From contig JARFIW010000170.1 in the NCBI GenBank assembly GCA_036346225.1, positions 10,912,501 to 10,976,500 on the forward strand: a DNA stretch of 64,000 nucleotides, given 5' to 3'. Under the pieces are notes generated by a model, which worked only from the letters and a program-made list of their open reading frames with translations, did no database searches and was not told where the DNA came from. Source of the DNA: Platerodrilus igneus (lineage: Eukaryota > Arthropoda > Insecta > Coleoptera > Lycidae). Positions 21,675-32,365 of the stretch are shown here, piece by piece. Numbering within the stretch: the stretch's first letter is position 1; every line of letters starts with the position of its first letter. The position numbers and the translations under genes are program-made.

Positions 21675-22570
21675 TCACTGACAATTTTTCTGTAATAATT
21701 TCAACAATGGGGCAATTAATTCCGCCAACCTATCGCAGAAACGATGCTCATAATTTACGAAGCCTAAAAATGCTCGTAATTCCTTTATATTCCGCGGACT
21801 TGGAAAGTTCTGAATGGCAGCTATTCGTTTAGGATTCAAACCTAATGCTACTACTCGAAATATGATGACCCAAATATTCAATTTCCTTCTGATCAAATTG
21901 AGACTTCTTCAATTTGATAGTTAAATTGCACTCCTTAAAGCGCTCAAAAATTTTCTTAAGGTGCAATAAATGCTCCTCGGGAGTCAAGGAATATATAAGT
22001 ATGTCATCAACATAAATTATGGTGAAATCAGCAAATTCTGGACCGAGAACTTTCTCAAGACAACGAATAAAGCTGGCAATCGATGTTACCAAGCCGAAGG
22101 GCAAAACGTTAAAACAATATGTAGTATTGTTGTATAGAAATCCCGTATATTTACGGTGGTCTTTTTTAATGGGTATTTGCCAAGATGACAACGTCATGTC
22201 CAAATTGGACATAATCTGAACTTTTCCGAACTTGACTAATGGTTCCTTCTTGAGAACCCTAACTAACGGAGACACATACTCAGTTTGACAGGGCGAAATA
22301 ATACCCACATTAAGCATATTATCTATTTGTTCTTTTACCTGTGCCCGATAGGCAAAAGGTATGGGACAAAGGTTTCTTAAAAAATGGGGTGTCGTCCTTA
22401 AGTAGGATCTCGTGTTCACATATTTCAGTACGACAAGGGCTTTCTGCAAAAACCTGCTCATTAGCTTTTAACAACTCGTATAGTTCTTGCTTTTGTTGCA
22501 TATTAAATGTTTGAGCTGCAAAAGCGGCTTCCTTTAAATCTGAATTGGAATATTTATGCCGGACAACTGA
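21675..22570 (-). pseudogene. G2 reverse transcriptase
   Basis: Minus-strand pieces run as follows: MQQKQELYELLKANEQVFAE; AQVKEQIDNMLNVGIISPCQ; MSNLDMTLSSWQIPIKKDHR (motif A, LDM for LDL); VLPFGLVTSIASFIRCLEKV (motif B); FTIIYVDDILIYS (motif C with YVDD intact, about 22010); EIEYLGHHIS; and AFLGFVNYEHRFC. Three or four frame changes separate them. The catalytic core is intact at residue level in the 210-codon stretch 21829-22461. Confidence 0.88.
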
Positions 22571-22770
22571 TTAATAAGGTGGAGTGATAGTGTGCCAGAT
22601 GGCAACTGTTTCTCCATAAATTTCGCAACAGTTTGACCTTCAAGCATAGTCAAACTCTTGCTATCAAAATCAATTCTTACTTTCATCTCAGCGAGCCAAT
22701 CGCTCCCTAGAATAACCTTTTGGTTTAATTTGACATTCCAAACTAAGTTTACATGAAATTATCATTTATC
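22571..22770 (-). pseudogene. G2 protease C-terminal fragment
   Basis: The minus strand reads WNVKLNQKVILGSDWLAEMK, a good match to the ILGxDWL motif near the end of retroelement proteases. The active-site DTG half is not found upstream. Confidence 0.7.
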
Positions 22771-23214
22771 ATAATGCTAGACTACAACCTTAAACTAAAA
22801 TAAAATACTTTTATTTATTTTGTTCATTGCACTTTCATCCTTTAAAGTGGATATAGTTCATAGCATGCAAAGTAAATAATTACGTTATACCTCAATCCTG
22901 ATAATAAATTACCCGAACGAGCCTTCCCAGAAATTCTTGACCTGTTACAAACGCTTGTATATTGTTAAAACCAAAACCAGTTAATACTAGTTTTTCTGCT
23001 GTTACTCCTGATTGGAATTCCAGTTCGCCAGCTTATACCTAAGCGTTTTTTGTATCAAACATTGAGTACTTGTTTTCCTTACTGTTTTATTAGCTTGGTC
23101 CACTGTACTAAACATAAAATTAATACTTTTCAAAAGCTTACTGTTAATTCTTCTTTATTTTTATTGTAATATTATTCAACAAAATGTTAAAAACTCGCCG
23201 TTGCACCCATTATA
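22771..23214. other. G2 internal region without recognisable gag
   Basis: Lies between the protease fragment and the primer site. No gag motif or zinc knuckle is visible on the minus strand. Confidence 0.5.
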
Positions 23215-23228
23215 CACGTTGGGCGCCA
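23215..23228 (-). promoter_or_regulatory. G2 primer-binding site (tRNA-Lys type)
   Basis: On the minus strand, five bases after the 5' LTR end, the sequence TGGCGCCCAACGTG is complementary to the 3' end of a tRNA-Lys of the kind used by many retroelements. Starting with TGG fits pairing with the CCA end. Confidence 0.82.
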
Positions 23229-23233
23229 TTTAA

Positions 23234-23543
23234 TGAAGTGCGGTGAATTTCGTTTCCAGAATAACTAACCTGTAATTATCAGCATCGCTTACACTCTCCA
23301 ATCTAAAAATATCTCTATGGGTCCAGTGAGTACATTGAGTTAGACATTAATATAATGTACATTATATTTTCAAAAACCATCTAATTTATTAATTAATATT
23401 ACACACGCTATATTTTGCGATACCATGACGCTACGCGAATCCCCGTTTCTTTTAGTGTCCGTGCGTACGCATCAATCCCCCGCTCCCCACATAACTGCAC
23501 ACCTCCAGAAAGCTGGAACACACCTTTATCTGACCGCACTACA
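23234..23543 (-). repeat. G2 LTR, 5' in element sense
   Basis: 310 bp, TG/CA ends, homologous to 19391-19710. Confidence 0.92.
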
Positions 23544-23547
23544 CGGT
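23544..23547. repeat. 4 bp target duplication, right (Gypsy G2)
   Basis: Second CGGT. The RTE-like coding sequence restarts here. Confidence 0.8.
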
Positions 23548-24160
23548 ATGAAAATTAACAAAACTAAGACTAAAGTACTAGTATGCAAAGGAGAAGAAAA
23601 TAAATCAAAAACAAGGATTCAAATAGGTAATGAGAACTTACAAGGATTTTTAAGGATTTAGCTAGGAAGCCAAATAACGCAAGATGGGAAAAGCGCAAAA
23701 GATATAAATCAAAGATTAGCACAAGATCATGTTACATTTAACAAGAAAAAGCAACTCACGGCACTGTAAGGTTGTGAAGCCTGGACGGTAGGAAAAGCGG
23801 ATAAGAAAATGGTTGAAACCTTTGAAGTGTGGTGCTACAGACGTATGATGAAGATATCATGGACAGTAAATAGGTACTAGAAATGGTAGTGGAAGAAAGA
23901 AATATGTGGAAAACGGTAAAAAAAATAGGACGGATAGGACGGATAGGATGATAGGCCACATGCTACGGTATGAGAGAATAGTGCGGAATATATTAGTAGA
24001 GATAGGAAAAAGAGAAATAGAAGGAGATCTAGGTTAGACTATTGCACACAGATAGTGAAAGATGTAAGTTGTAGGAATTTCAGGGAAATGTGTAGCTCAG
24101 AATAGAAATCAATGGAGGTACGCGTCCAACCAATCCCAAGATGAAAAACTAATAACGAAA
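23548..24160 (+). pseudogene. RTE-like reverse transcriptase, C-terminal part
   Basis: Begins GMKINKTKTKVLVCKGEE, the direct continuation of the RT interrupted at 19387. Then come GCEAWTVGKADKKMVETFEV, WCYRRMMKISWT and MIGHMLRYERIVRNILVE, all conserved in the C-terminal part of RTE-like ORFs, and a late AQNRNQWRYASNQS-type end. Stops and frame changes are present. The element tail follows to about 24195. Confidence 0.85.
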
Positions 24161-24339
24161 AAAATAACTGTATTTAAACATGATGATTATTATTAGCAAC
24201 TACAGGTATTGGTTGTGCAATATTATCGAATAATGTTAATTGTTTGAAGGGATTTACTGGAAAACTATTAACTCGGCAAACGCCAAAGTGTTGGGGATCT
24301 TGGCAGCCACAGGCTGCTTAACCCCCTTCACATACTCCT

Positions 24340-24645
24340 ACATTTGATTTTTCCAATTTTCCACCCGAAGGTACTACATTGGCAAGGAGGCGAGTATTTT
24401 TTTTTACCTGAGAATTTTGAATTTTACCGAACCCTTGCTGTAGCAAACAAGGTAGGGATCTTTACCGTGCGTGACAACACTCACACACGGGACCTCCATT
24501 TTACCTCTCATCCGAACGAGGGTGTATTTTTGTGAAAAATGCTCGCCTAACATTTTTCAAGCGGACCGTGTCGGGATTCGAACCCGGGACCTTGGGCGCT
24601 ACATCTGGACCCCAGCACCCGGACGCTTCGCTGACTCACCTCCGG
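24340..24645 (-). mobile_element. SINE S8 with a different tRNA-like head
   Basis: The body and tail match S1, including AATTTTTGTGAAAAATGCT-like sequence and a perfect GGGTTCGAATCCC B box on the minus strand. The head upstream differs: in sense it reads GGTGAGTCAGCGAAGCG, then GGTCCAGATGTAGCG. No clear target duplication was found. Confidence 0.8.
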
Positions 24646-27600
24646 GGATGCAATGGGCACACGATAATAGCTGACACTAGGAGGTGTGTTGTATTAGTGT
24701 TCCCATATATCGGGAGCACCTCTTTTCTTCCTACTTTTGTTGGTCGTGCGTCGCTGGTGCTCCATAGTACTTCACTACATGATTATTAGTATTTGTTCGA
24801 CCGTAAATTTTTTTTTTCTACTTTAACACTTTGGTATTATGAGCAAGCATAAGCAGTCATTTTTCTTTTCTTTCTTTTCTTTATGAATACTAAATGTCAA
24901 ACGAAATGCACACTTCGTACGCAAATTTCTAAAATCTAACACAACTATTTATTTATTTTTTTGTTGATGCATGCCGAATTCTTTTTTTATTAATGTTTAC
25001 TGTAAATAGAAAATCGATGACGATATATTTTTTGCGTTGCTAGGACTCTTCCCCCCCCCCCTCACCGCATTAGCAGTTAGCCCGGTATTTCTTAGTTTCT
25101 TGTGTTCTGTTTCGTTATCGTGATTTGTGCGGGTTCGCACAAATATCCTTTCTTTTCTATCCGACCCGTACGCTGCCTAACGTGGCAAAGACCATAATCG
25201 TACCTTTGTAAATACTTCGAATTAAATAACCAAGGCAAAAAAGAACTTTTCAAAATGCTGTCATAGGGCGCTTTGTGCTTGCAAAAACTCAATAAGAAAT
25301 TAGTAATTAGGAAAAGCACAGACAACACAAAAAAAGATAATTGGACTGAAATAGAAGTAAAGGTTAGTAAAGAAGAGTGAGTTAGCATGGATAAAACATT
25401 ACAGGAAAGGGAATGGAGTTTAATATAAACGCAATTGGCCGTCCAACAAACTTCCACTTTTAATTAAAATCAGTTTCGATATGGCTGAATGGATGAAAGA
25501 TGAGAGTGCGTGTAAGCATCTGGTGCCTAAAAACAACCACAGAAAAAAGTCTTTAACAAAATACTTTCACTGTCAGCATATAAACTCATAAATGTAAAAG
25601 TAACAAACAAAAAAGTGTTTCAAGTTCAATGTGCCAAGACCATCGCCACCGTGTAATTTAAAATGGATTAGATTATAGTACTGCAAGTGTATTTTGAAAC
25701 CATCCAAAATGAGCTCTGGAGATTACTCAAGAATTAAATACATTAACCTTTATCTGAAATTATAAGAAAAACCTATAGAATTGTATGCGGTTAGTTAGAG
25801 GCATCGATTAATTTATGGGTAAAGAAACTGGTATATCACTTTCACATTCTTGTACCTGTGCACCAAACGAATGTTGAGATGTAGGTTAGCTAACAGATTA
25901 CTTCAGATGGAAAAGCAATAATCGACCATCACAACCACAAATGTAATTATTTAAGTATATAATAAACAGCATCACTTAACATAATTGATAATTGCCATGC
26001 ATGTGGTAACAACGGTCCAGTGTATAATCTGAAATAAGTAAACCAGGAGACAAGAAAAAATTGACTTTAAATTTCCAATACGAGTGAGCGGTCCACTAGC
26101 TTCCTAAAAAAGCTTCACATTGTATCGGTCTGAACTTCACAAGGTCTTAACTAATAAAGGCAAAAAGTACATGAAGTTTCTTAAACTGCCGAAAATTCAG
26201 AGGCGTATTCTATGGAAGAAAATAAGTTTAGTTTGTTATACAGGATGCCCGGCAAATAGTGGATAATTCTTTAGCTGATGATGGAGAGCCTCATGACTGT
26301 TCAGAAAATGTCAATTCAAAGTTGCACGGTTTTCAAGATAATTGGACTTTTTTGAGATTTTCTAAAATTGACTCCTTTACTCACTTTCTTTGGTGCCATA
26401 GTCACTAATGATGTAATTTACTCATTCTGTTTTTTTAGTATCATTCTTGAACAGTGGTGTTAACAGAAGTTTTTGCGTCACTTGTTGAATTTTTTTTTTG
26501 AAAAGTCGAAAACTTAAAATTTATGATTTCATAATTTTTTCTCCTAAGTTTAAAACTCTCGTTATGTAAAAAAAAATGTATGTGAACCCGGGTGGTCAAT
26601 TGCTATAATAGTAACCCGTTTAATAGATCTAAAATAGAATATTACATGTTGCTTTTTTAAAGAAACTACCATATTGCTATTAATTTAGAAAATTAGTATT
26701 AACGCGGAAAGGGTCATAATTTTATATATCGACTTACCTCAGCCGTATTCTGTTGTGCTACAAGAGTCGTTTCTACTCTTCAACGAAGTGGACTGTATGG
26801 CTATTTATTGGACGTATTAAATACGCACTATCACTGTTTTTTAGGGTTTATCGATAAAATCACATTCGGAGATACTAATGACTTAACTCACTTTACCGAA
26901 CCAACAAATGTTTCTCCTCGATGTCTATGAGCAAGTGTCTAGCACTACCTCTTTTTTCAACTTAATTTTCACAGACACAAAGGAGGTTTTATGACAGAAT
27001 ATAACGGGACAAGGGATGACAGCTTTGCTATTTGATTTACTACTACGAATTTACAACGACTTAAAATTAAACACGAAAACGTGTGACACAGAGAGCAAAC
27101 ATCTCGCCCACCAAAATAAGTATGAACTAACTTATTTTATATTTAAAAATAATTATAACTATTAACTAAGAAACCTAAAGCGACAAACTTATATAGATGA
27201 ATATATACATATATATTATAAGGTTAATTTAGGGGTAGATTAAGTCATTGGGGTCGCAGAATAAGCAAGGGAAACTCCCAAGTAACAGAAGCAAAGAATT
27301 ATAGATATTAGAAGAGTAAATGGGTTATTATAAATATTATTAGTTGCGAGCACACTGTATATAGCAGTACAAACGATTAAAACACATATCCAAGAAGAGT
27401 AGCTACTAGCAAAGATTAGAATTTAAAAATATAACGAAACGCATTGAAATTAAATCAGTGAAAAACCTGCATGAATTGGCTAGATAAACATTCAAAAAGT
27501 GTATTAAGATATCATCGTAAACGTACGCAGAAATATGCATTATTTAAAAGCGTACGTGATCAAAAAGAATCACAGTTGTTCGAAAATCCAATTTATTAGG

Positions 27601-28060
27601 AAATAAACAAACACCAAATTTATTCGATTTAGATTAAAATAAGGCCAACAAACAATACTACGTTATCCATATGAACAAAAATTCCTGGGATTTCCGAAGT
27701 AGATGTAAGGTATAACATTTAAATTACGTGACTTAGAGCACCGCGTCATGCAATTAAAATACATACAATTGGTAAACTTTCCAAAATAACAAGTGATAAT
27801 ACGGTTGACCTCGCCTAGCACGTGAAGCCAACGAATCACAAACAAAAAGGGGACGATCCTATAAATATCTTGAAAATTGAATATCGAGTTAGTATACTTT
27901 GAAACTGGGCAGTTACTATACTTGAAAGCGCTAAATATTTACGTGAATAATAAATTAAATTAACAGTGAAATTCTAGAGTGTATAATTGTGCAAAAAGTG
28001 CCGTATTTCTGAGACGTAAGTAGATAAGATTTAGGAAATTATACGATTTCTAGTGATAAA
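24646..28060. other. Unassigned AT-rich region
   Basis: About 3.4 kb without recognisable genes. A minus-strand open stretch at 25092-25457 (121 codons) has hydrophobic low-complexity composition and no motif I know. Poly-C occurs at about 25051-25062. Near 26243 the sequence ACAGGATGCCCGGCAAATA vaguely resembles the ends of some insect DNA transposons, but I found no partner repeat. Confidence 0.5.
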
Positions 28061-28072
28061 TAAAACAGGGCT

Positions 28073-28150
28073 CTCAATTACCACCTCAATTACCATCTGA
28101 ACTACAATCTCAATTACCATCTTAATTATCATCGTGATTAACATCCGAAA
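28073..28150. repeat. Degenerate short tandem repeat
   Basis: Variants of CTCAATTACCATCT recur four to five times with small changes. Confidence 0.7.
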
Positions 28151-28762
28151 ACTACCATTACAATCAAAATAATGTTACGATTCCTGTTAGAACTTTAAAT
28201 AACGAGCCATTACGATCAGAAATACAATTTGGGAGAATGCTGCCTGTACAAGCAAATTGATGGTAAATATTCTATTGCGGAAATAAAAAACCTTTCATTA
28301 GAATAAACGCACCAATAACGATTTGGATATCGACTTCGATTCTTAGGAGCACCGACAAAACCACTTCAGGTTAGAGATTTTGATATGACTTATTTTTAAA
28401 ACTTTTATCTCAAATATTTTGGATATGATTTATTTTTTAACTGTTTTATCTCAATAATAATTTAAAGTGTAAGAGCCGACAAATTGGGGTTTCTTGTGTA
28501 AATTTATAAAAAGCATAGACATCTTGAAACGTTTCAATAGGTCTTTAAAGGTAAATAAAAATCTCGTTTTGCTGGCTTGATTTTCTAAAAATTTGACAGA
28601 TGTATATGATTTAAAAAGGGAGAAGATATTTAAAAGGGTAAATATTCATTCATTATACTGTGTATTGTAGAAGTGCTTTATTTAATTGAATCAGCTAGTC
28701 GAGGCAAAAGAAAATTATAAATTAACATTTTCACAAGTGCTTGAGTGGCATAAGAGTATAAC

Positions 28763-28849
28763 ACGGCGTTTTATGGTCTGCCCACGCCGTAGAGTGAGAA
28801 TATCACAGCATTTTATTGCACCCAATCGTAGGGGCTGCGAGTAACACAG

Positions 28850-28891
<42 letters not shown>
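28763..28891 (+). repeat. LTR-end-like motif followed by (AT)n
   Basis: The plus strand shows a 7 bp hairpin (ACGGCGT/ACGCCGT, 28763-28790). Then comes TATCACAGCA, then TTGCACCCAATCG, GAGTAACACAGCA and a (AT)n run to 28891. Read on the minus strand, the 48.8-55.4 kb units have the same order: TCACAGCA, a TGGCGCCCAATTCG motif, CACAGCA and (AT)n. This may be the end of a related LTR in the opposite orientation. Divergence is high, so the link is tentative. Confidence 0.45.
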
Positions 28892-28895
<4 letters not shown>

Positions 28896-28926
28896 TATTA
28901 AGTAACTGGCAGTAAACATAGTTTCA

Positions 28927-29330
28927 CTAGAGGACGTTTAACCCTTTAACCCTTGTTGCATTCATTGCAACAGCTACCAGCGATTTAAATAAATCCGGAT
29001 CTGGTAACACCGAGACTGGTTCACCATTAAGAAAATGACCCGAGGCCAAACACGAAAAATCATGCGGTTCGAAACTCAGTGCGCAAACTGGACGTGAGTT
29101 GAGAATCGCTTCGACTTGAATCAATATCATCGACAAAATTTGCTCACAGATAATTCTTTTCAAATGAGATTTCGCCGATTTAATCCCGATCTCCCACAAC
29201 CCACCAAAATAAGGAGCAGCGGGAGGGTTAAACACAAATTCGACTGCCTCAACGCCTGTCGAATGGTGCATCAATTGAGAGATTTCACGAGAGGCCCCAA
29301 CAAAATTGGTGCCATTATCTCAATGGATTT
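28927..29330 (-). pseudogene. B1 integrase, second half
   Basis: The minus strand has a stop directly before DNGTNFVGASREI (second catalytic Asp). Then VEFVFNPPAAPYFGGLWEIG holds the Glu, followed by QVEAILNSRPVCALSFEPHD and SGHFLNGEPVSVLP. This C-terminal pattern is diagnostic of BEL/Pao integrases. Only the stop before DNG breaks it. Confidence 0.88.
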
Positions 29331-29754
29331 GAATACAGTTGCCTCTTCGAGCAATAAATCGACGTAAAGCATCCAAGAAAGCGTCTGTCGACAAGTTAGA
29401 CACTAATTCCAAATGGATAGCTTTAGTGCTGAAACAAATAAATAGGCAAATGTACGTTTTCAATGATTTTGCGCCAGGACACTGATTCATCGTAACAGAG
29501 AAAGGTCCACCAAAGTCGACTCCCGTATGTAAAAACGCCTTACCTGGAGTTAACCTAGAAGATGATAAATTCCCCATAAGGGGGCATAAAGCCACAGGGT
29601 TTACACGAAAACACCAAATGCAGGATTTCAAATATTGCCGAATAGCCCTTTTTGCGGACAACATCCAATAGTTTTGAGTTAATAAAAATTGAGTTGTTCG
29701 ATTTCCAGGATGTAAATGTCTTTCATGACAATCTAATATAACAATTTCAGTCAA
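29320..29754 (-). pseudogene. B1 integrase zinc region and first half of core
   Basis: 144 open codons on the minus strand. HERHLHPG and CIWCFR provide the HHCC zinc module. AFLHTGVDFGGPF carries the first catalytic Asp. FSTKAIHLELVSNLSTDAFL is typical of BEL/Pao. Confidence 0.88.
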
Positions 29755-30760
29755 CGATGCGACCGAGGAAACAAAATTGGAAATTTTGCATCATGCGATA
29801 ACTCTGAACTACGCAGGCGACCCCCCCCCCTACCCCTAACAAATCACGAGTATCTAGAAAAAGGCTACGTAGTTGTTTACTAACAAGTTTTCCAGTTTAA
29901 TATTTGCAATATGTTGGGCAAAAACATTTGTTTGAACTCTTTTAATCAATAAATGTATAGCCTCTTGCTGCTGGGTTAAGGACAAACCATCAAAATATTT
30001 TGAACGCAAATCCGCCAGACATTGAATATTACGAATGAAATGACGAATACATGCAATAATCCTGCAAATTTTCTGCAGTTTTGAAAATTTATCCAATAAC
30101 AAATCTAAGAAATTCTCAGTCATAACGACTGTTAACGACAGAGTACGATATTCGACGTCCACCTGAGATGAGTTGATAAGTTTTGGCATCGACGTTACTG
30201 GCCATTCTTCGCTACGACGCCCTAACCAGGAAGACCCTGTTTACCATAATGGATAATGAACCAACTCTGAAGACAAAAGTCCACGTGAGGCACAATCCGC
30301 AAGGCTTTCTGGGACTTAACATGAAACCACGAAGATGGAGGAATACATTCTTGAATATGCAAAATGCGATTATTTAACAAAGGTCTTCCACTTATGCGAG
30401 GAAGACCGAATCCAAGACCAAACAACAGTGGAATCTGACCACGCAAAAATACTACTAAATGATAAACTATCTGTATAAGTAATTTTGACGAAATCTACTA
30501 AATCTGCCAGGAGTACGGCAGCACACAATTCGAGACGGGGCACTGAAACGCGATTAGTAGGAGCAACCTTCGATTTTCTGCAAACTAATGACATGGCAAT
30601 ATTATCTTTTAAATCGAACGAACGAAAGTAGACGACAGCTGCATACACGGCTTCAGAAGCATCACAGAAACCATGCAACTCCACCTTCTTAAAATTATTA
30701 CATACGATGCGACGCGAAATATCAAAATTGGAAACCACTGGCAATTCACTCAAAAAACGT
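29755..30760 (-). pseudogene. B1 RNase H and spacer
   Basis: Minus-strand pieces read KVELHGFCDASEAVYAAVVY (RNase H start with Asp) and VPRLELCAAVLLADL (Glu). SIFAWSDSTVVWSWIRSSS carries the later Asp. A long spacer follows with homologues of the usual BEL connection to the integrase. Frame changes lie near 30370-30450 and 30190. A (C)n run at about 29821-29830 interrupts the spacer. Confidence 0.82.
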
Positions 30761-30769
30761 TTCTATTTT

Positions 30770-31700
30770 TCTACGAGTTCCAATGGCGGATCTTGGTCCC
30801 AACCGAAGCCTCAAAGCCAAAGATCTTGAACTAAACGTTTAGCGAAAAATACTAAAAGCGCTATCAAACCGAAAGGATAAAAATTTTTTGCGATAACTGA
30901 CAAAATATTTCGCTTAGTGCAAGTGCGCTCTTCGGCGTTTAAGTTGTATAAAAATACATCTGTAAGAGCGCGCCACGAAAGGCCCAAAATTTTTATTAAA
31001 CCACTATCTTTATCTTGAAATGTAATTGCTTCCGAACTGGACAGGGATTCCTTCAAGTTGGACATCACTTCCGGACAATTGCTATTCCGCTTTCTTAATT
31101 GAAAACCACCACTAGCGCAAATACTATTCAACTCACCAATTAATTGATTAGCAGTTTCAATCGAATTGCATCCAGTGACTAAATCATCAATATAGCACAG
31201 CACGCAAGGCCAAAAAAGGCAACGACGAAACTCCATAAGTCCCAGTATTTAATTTAAAGTCCATAATAGGATCCGACAGAGAAAATCTCCAGACGATATG
31301 TTGATAATCACGGTGAGTATCTTTAACCAAAATCTGCCTATATATTTGTTTCATATCAGCTGTAATTACGATAGGATGTACACGAAAGTGCAATAACAAA
31401 ACTGCAATGTACTTTTGCAAAGCAGGGCCAATAGCCAAACTATCATTTAACGAATTTCCAGATTGATCCTGACACGACGCATCAAAAACCACACGTACTT
31501 TAGTGGTAGTGCTATCACGCTATGTACAGCATGATAGGGAATGTAATACATTCACTCATGAACTTGAGCCAAATAATTCTCCATAAATTTTTTGTAATCC
31601 GAATACAATTCAGGGTTTTTTAGCAAACGACGTTCTAATGACAATAATCTTTTAATAGAAATCGATCTCGTAGCTACGAATGAGGGTTCAGAAAATGACC
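30770..31700 (-). pseudogene. B1 reverse transcriptase, 5'-truncated
   Basis: The minus strand begins at about 31700 with RLLSLERRLLKNPELYSDYK-like residues. It continues with VVFDAS-like sequence, VITADMKQIYRQILV (motif A Asp), VLCYIDDLVTGCNSIETANQ (motif C with IDD intact) and GGFQLRKRNSN. These match the BEL/Pao RT order. At least three frame changes or stops are present. Confidence 0.85.
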
Positions 31701-32365
31701 GTCCTTGTTACGTCTATAATTTTCCACAAATTCCTTTTTACACTTTCCTTCTTCAGGAAAAACGTGTTTTTGAAGGAAATATTTTCTAATTTCCAAAATC
31801 GACGAATGTCGCTGTCTAATTTGAATCTAAATATTCCATTTTTTAAGTACACGTGTATTTTAAGCTTCCTTAAAGTCGATCTTTGGGTGTAATTAGTGGT
31901 GTAACATTTCAAGGTCCAGTAAACATCAAGTAAACAAGCGGTAAGTGCTTCCGGTACCGCATTCCAATAACCCGTGTTTTAATTAGTTTGTTTCTAAATT
32001 TAAAATCCCGTATTTTATAAATTTGTTTTTGAGGTAATTAGCTAATTTGAATTTTAAATAAATAAATACAGTTTTGTTATAGTAGATTTTTGTCCTCCTT
32101 CTTATTTTGACGTTAGTGTTTATTTTATTTCTGATAAATTTGAAATTTCATTTGGTGGTTTTTAAAAATTTGAATAAATAAATAAATACAGAGAAGTTTA
32201 AGGGTCATTTGAAATCTCGATCTTATATTGGAGCAGCGTTTTTGTTCTGTACTTGTTGTTTTGCCGTTTAGCTATACATCTTAGCTTCGAGTTTATTTAG
32301 CGTCGTCAGGGCATTTTGACCTGGGATTTGTTTGTCTTTGATGTTTTGTTATCTGATTTTTCAGC
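31701..32365 (+). other. Probable 5' leader of the R1-like element
   Basis: No coding signal. AT-rich with two copies of AAATAAATAAATACAG (about 32055 and 32175). The start of the R1-like element lies somewhere here, but I cannot place it exactly. Confidence 0.45.

Larger units (their letters stand above)
19391..23543 (-). mobile_element. Gypsy G2, minus strand, nested in the RTE-like RT
   Basis: A 4.15 kb LTR retrotransposon with two LTRs of about 310-320 bp, each starting TGAAGTG and ending CACTACA on the plus strand. It has a polypurine-like tract, a primer-binding site and a pol region on the minus strand. The RTE reading resumes immediately after it, and a CGGT duplication flanks it. 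The space between primer site and protease (about 22770-23214) shows no gag I can recognise, so the copy probably lost gag. The LTRs are similar but differ by scattered changes and small indels. Confidence 0.92.
16550..24195 (+). mobile_element. RTE-like non-LTR retrotransposon, split by nested insertions
   Basis: A 5' leader (16550-17215, containing GGCAACGGGAAACCACC) is followed by an APE-type endonuclease and an RT. The RT C-terminus resumes after a nested Gypsy element. The protein signatures match the clade containing BovB and the craniofacial-development-protein-2-like insect elements. The 3' end near 24180 has ATGATGATTATTATTA, in keeping with the short simple tails of RTE elements. 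SINE S7 and Gypsy G2 sit inside it, each with its own target duplication, so the RTE copy is older than both. Confidence 0.8.
28927..31700 (-). mobile_element. BEL/Pao LTR retrotransposon fossil B1 (RT to integrase)
   Basis: The minus strand carries RT, RNase H, H2C2 and integrase in BEL/Pao style, 5'-truncated at about 31700 where R1-like sequence begins. No 3' LTR is identifiable below 28927. A BEL-type protease fossil on the same strand at 47950-48480 could be its upstream part. Confidence 0.85.

Noticed and set aside
25092..25457. 121-codon minus-strand open frame
   Set aside because: Hydrophobic and low in complexity with no motif. Length alone is not convincing in this composition.
26243..26262. 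DNA transposon terminus resembling CAGGGTGTCCCG
   Set aside because: Only a loose match and no inverted partner found within several kb.
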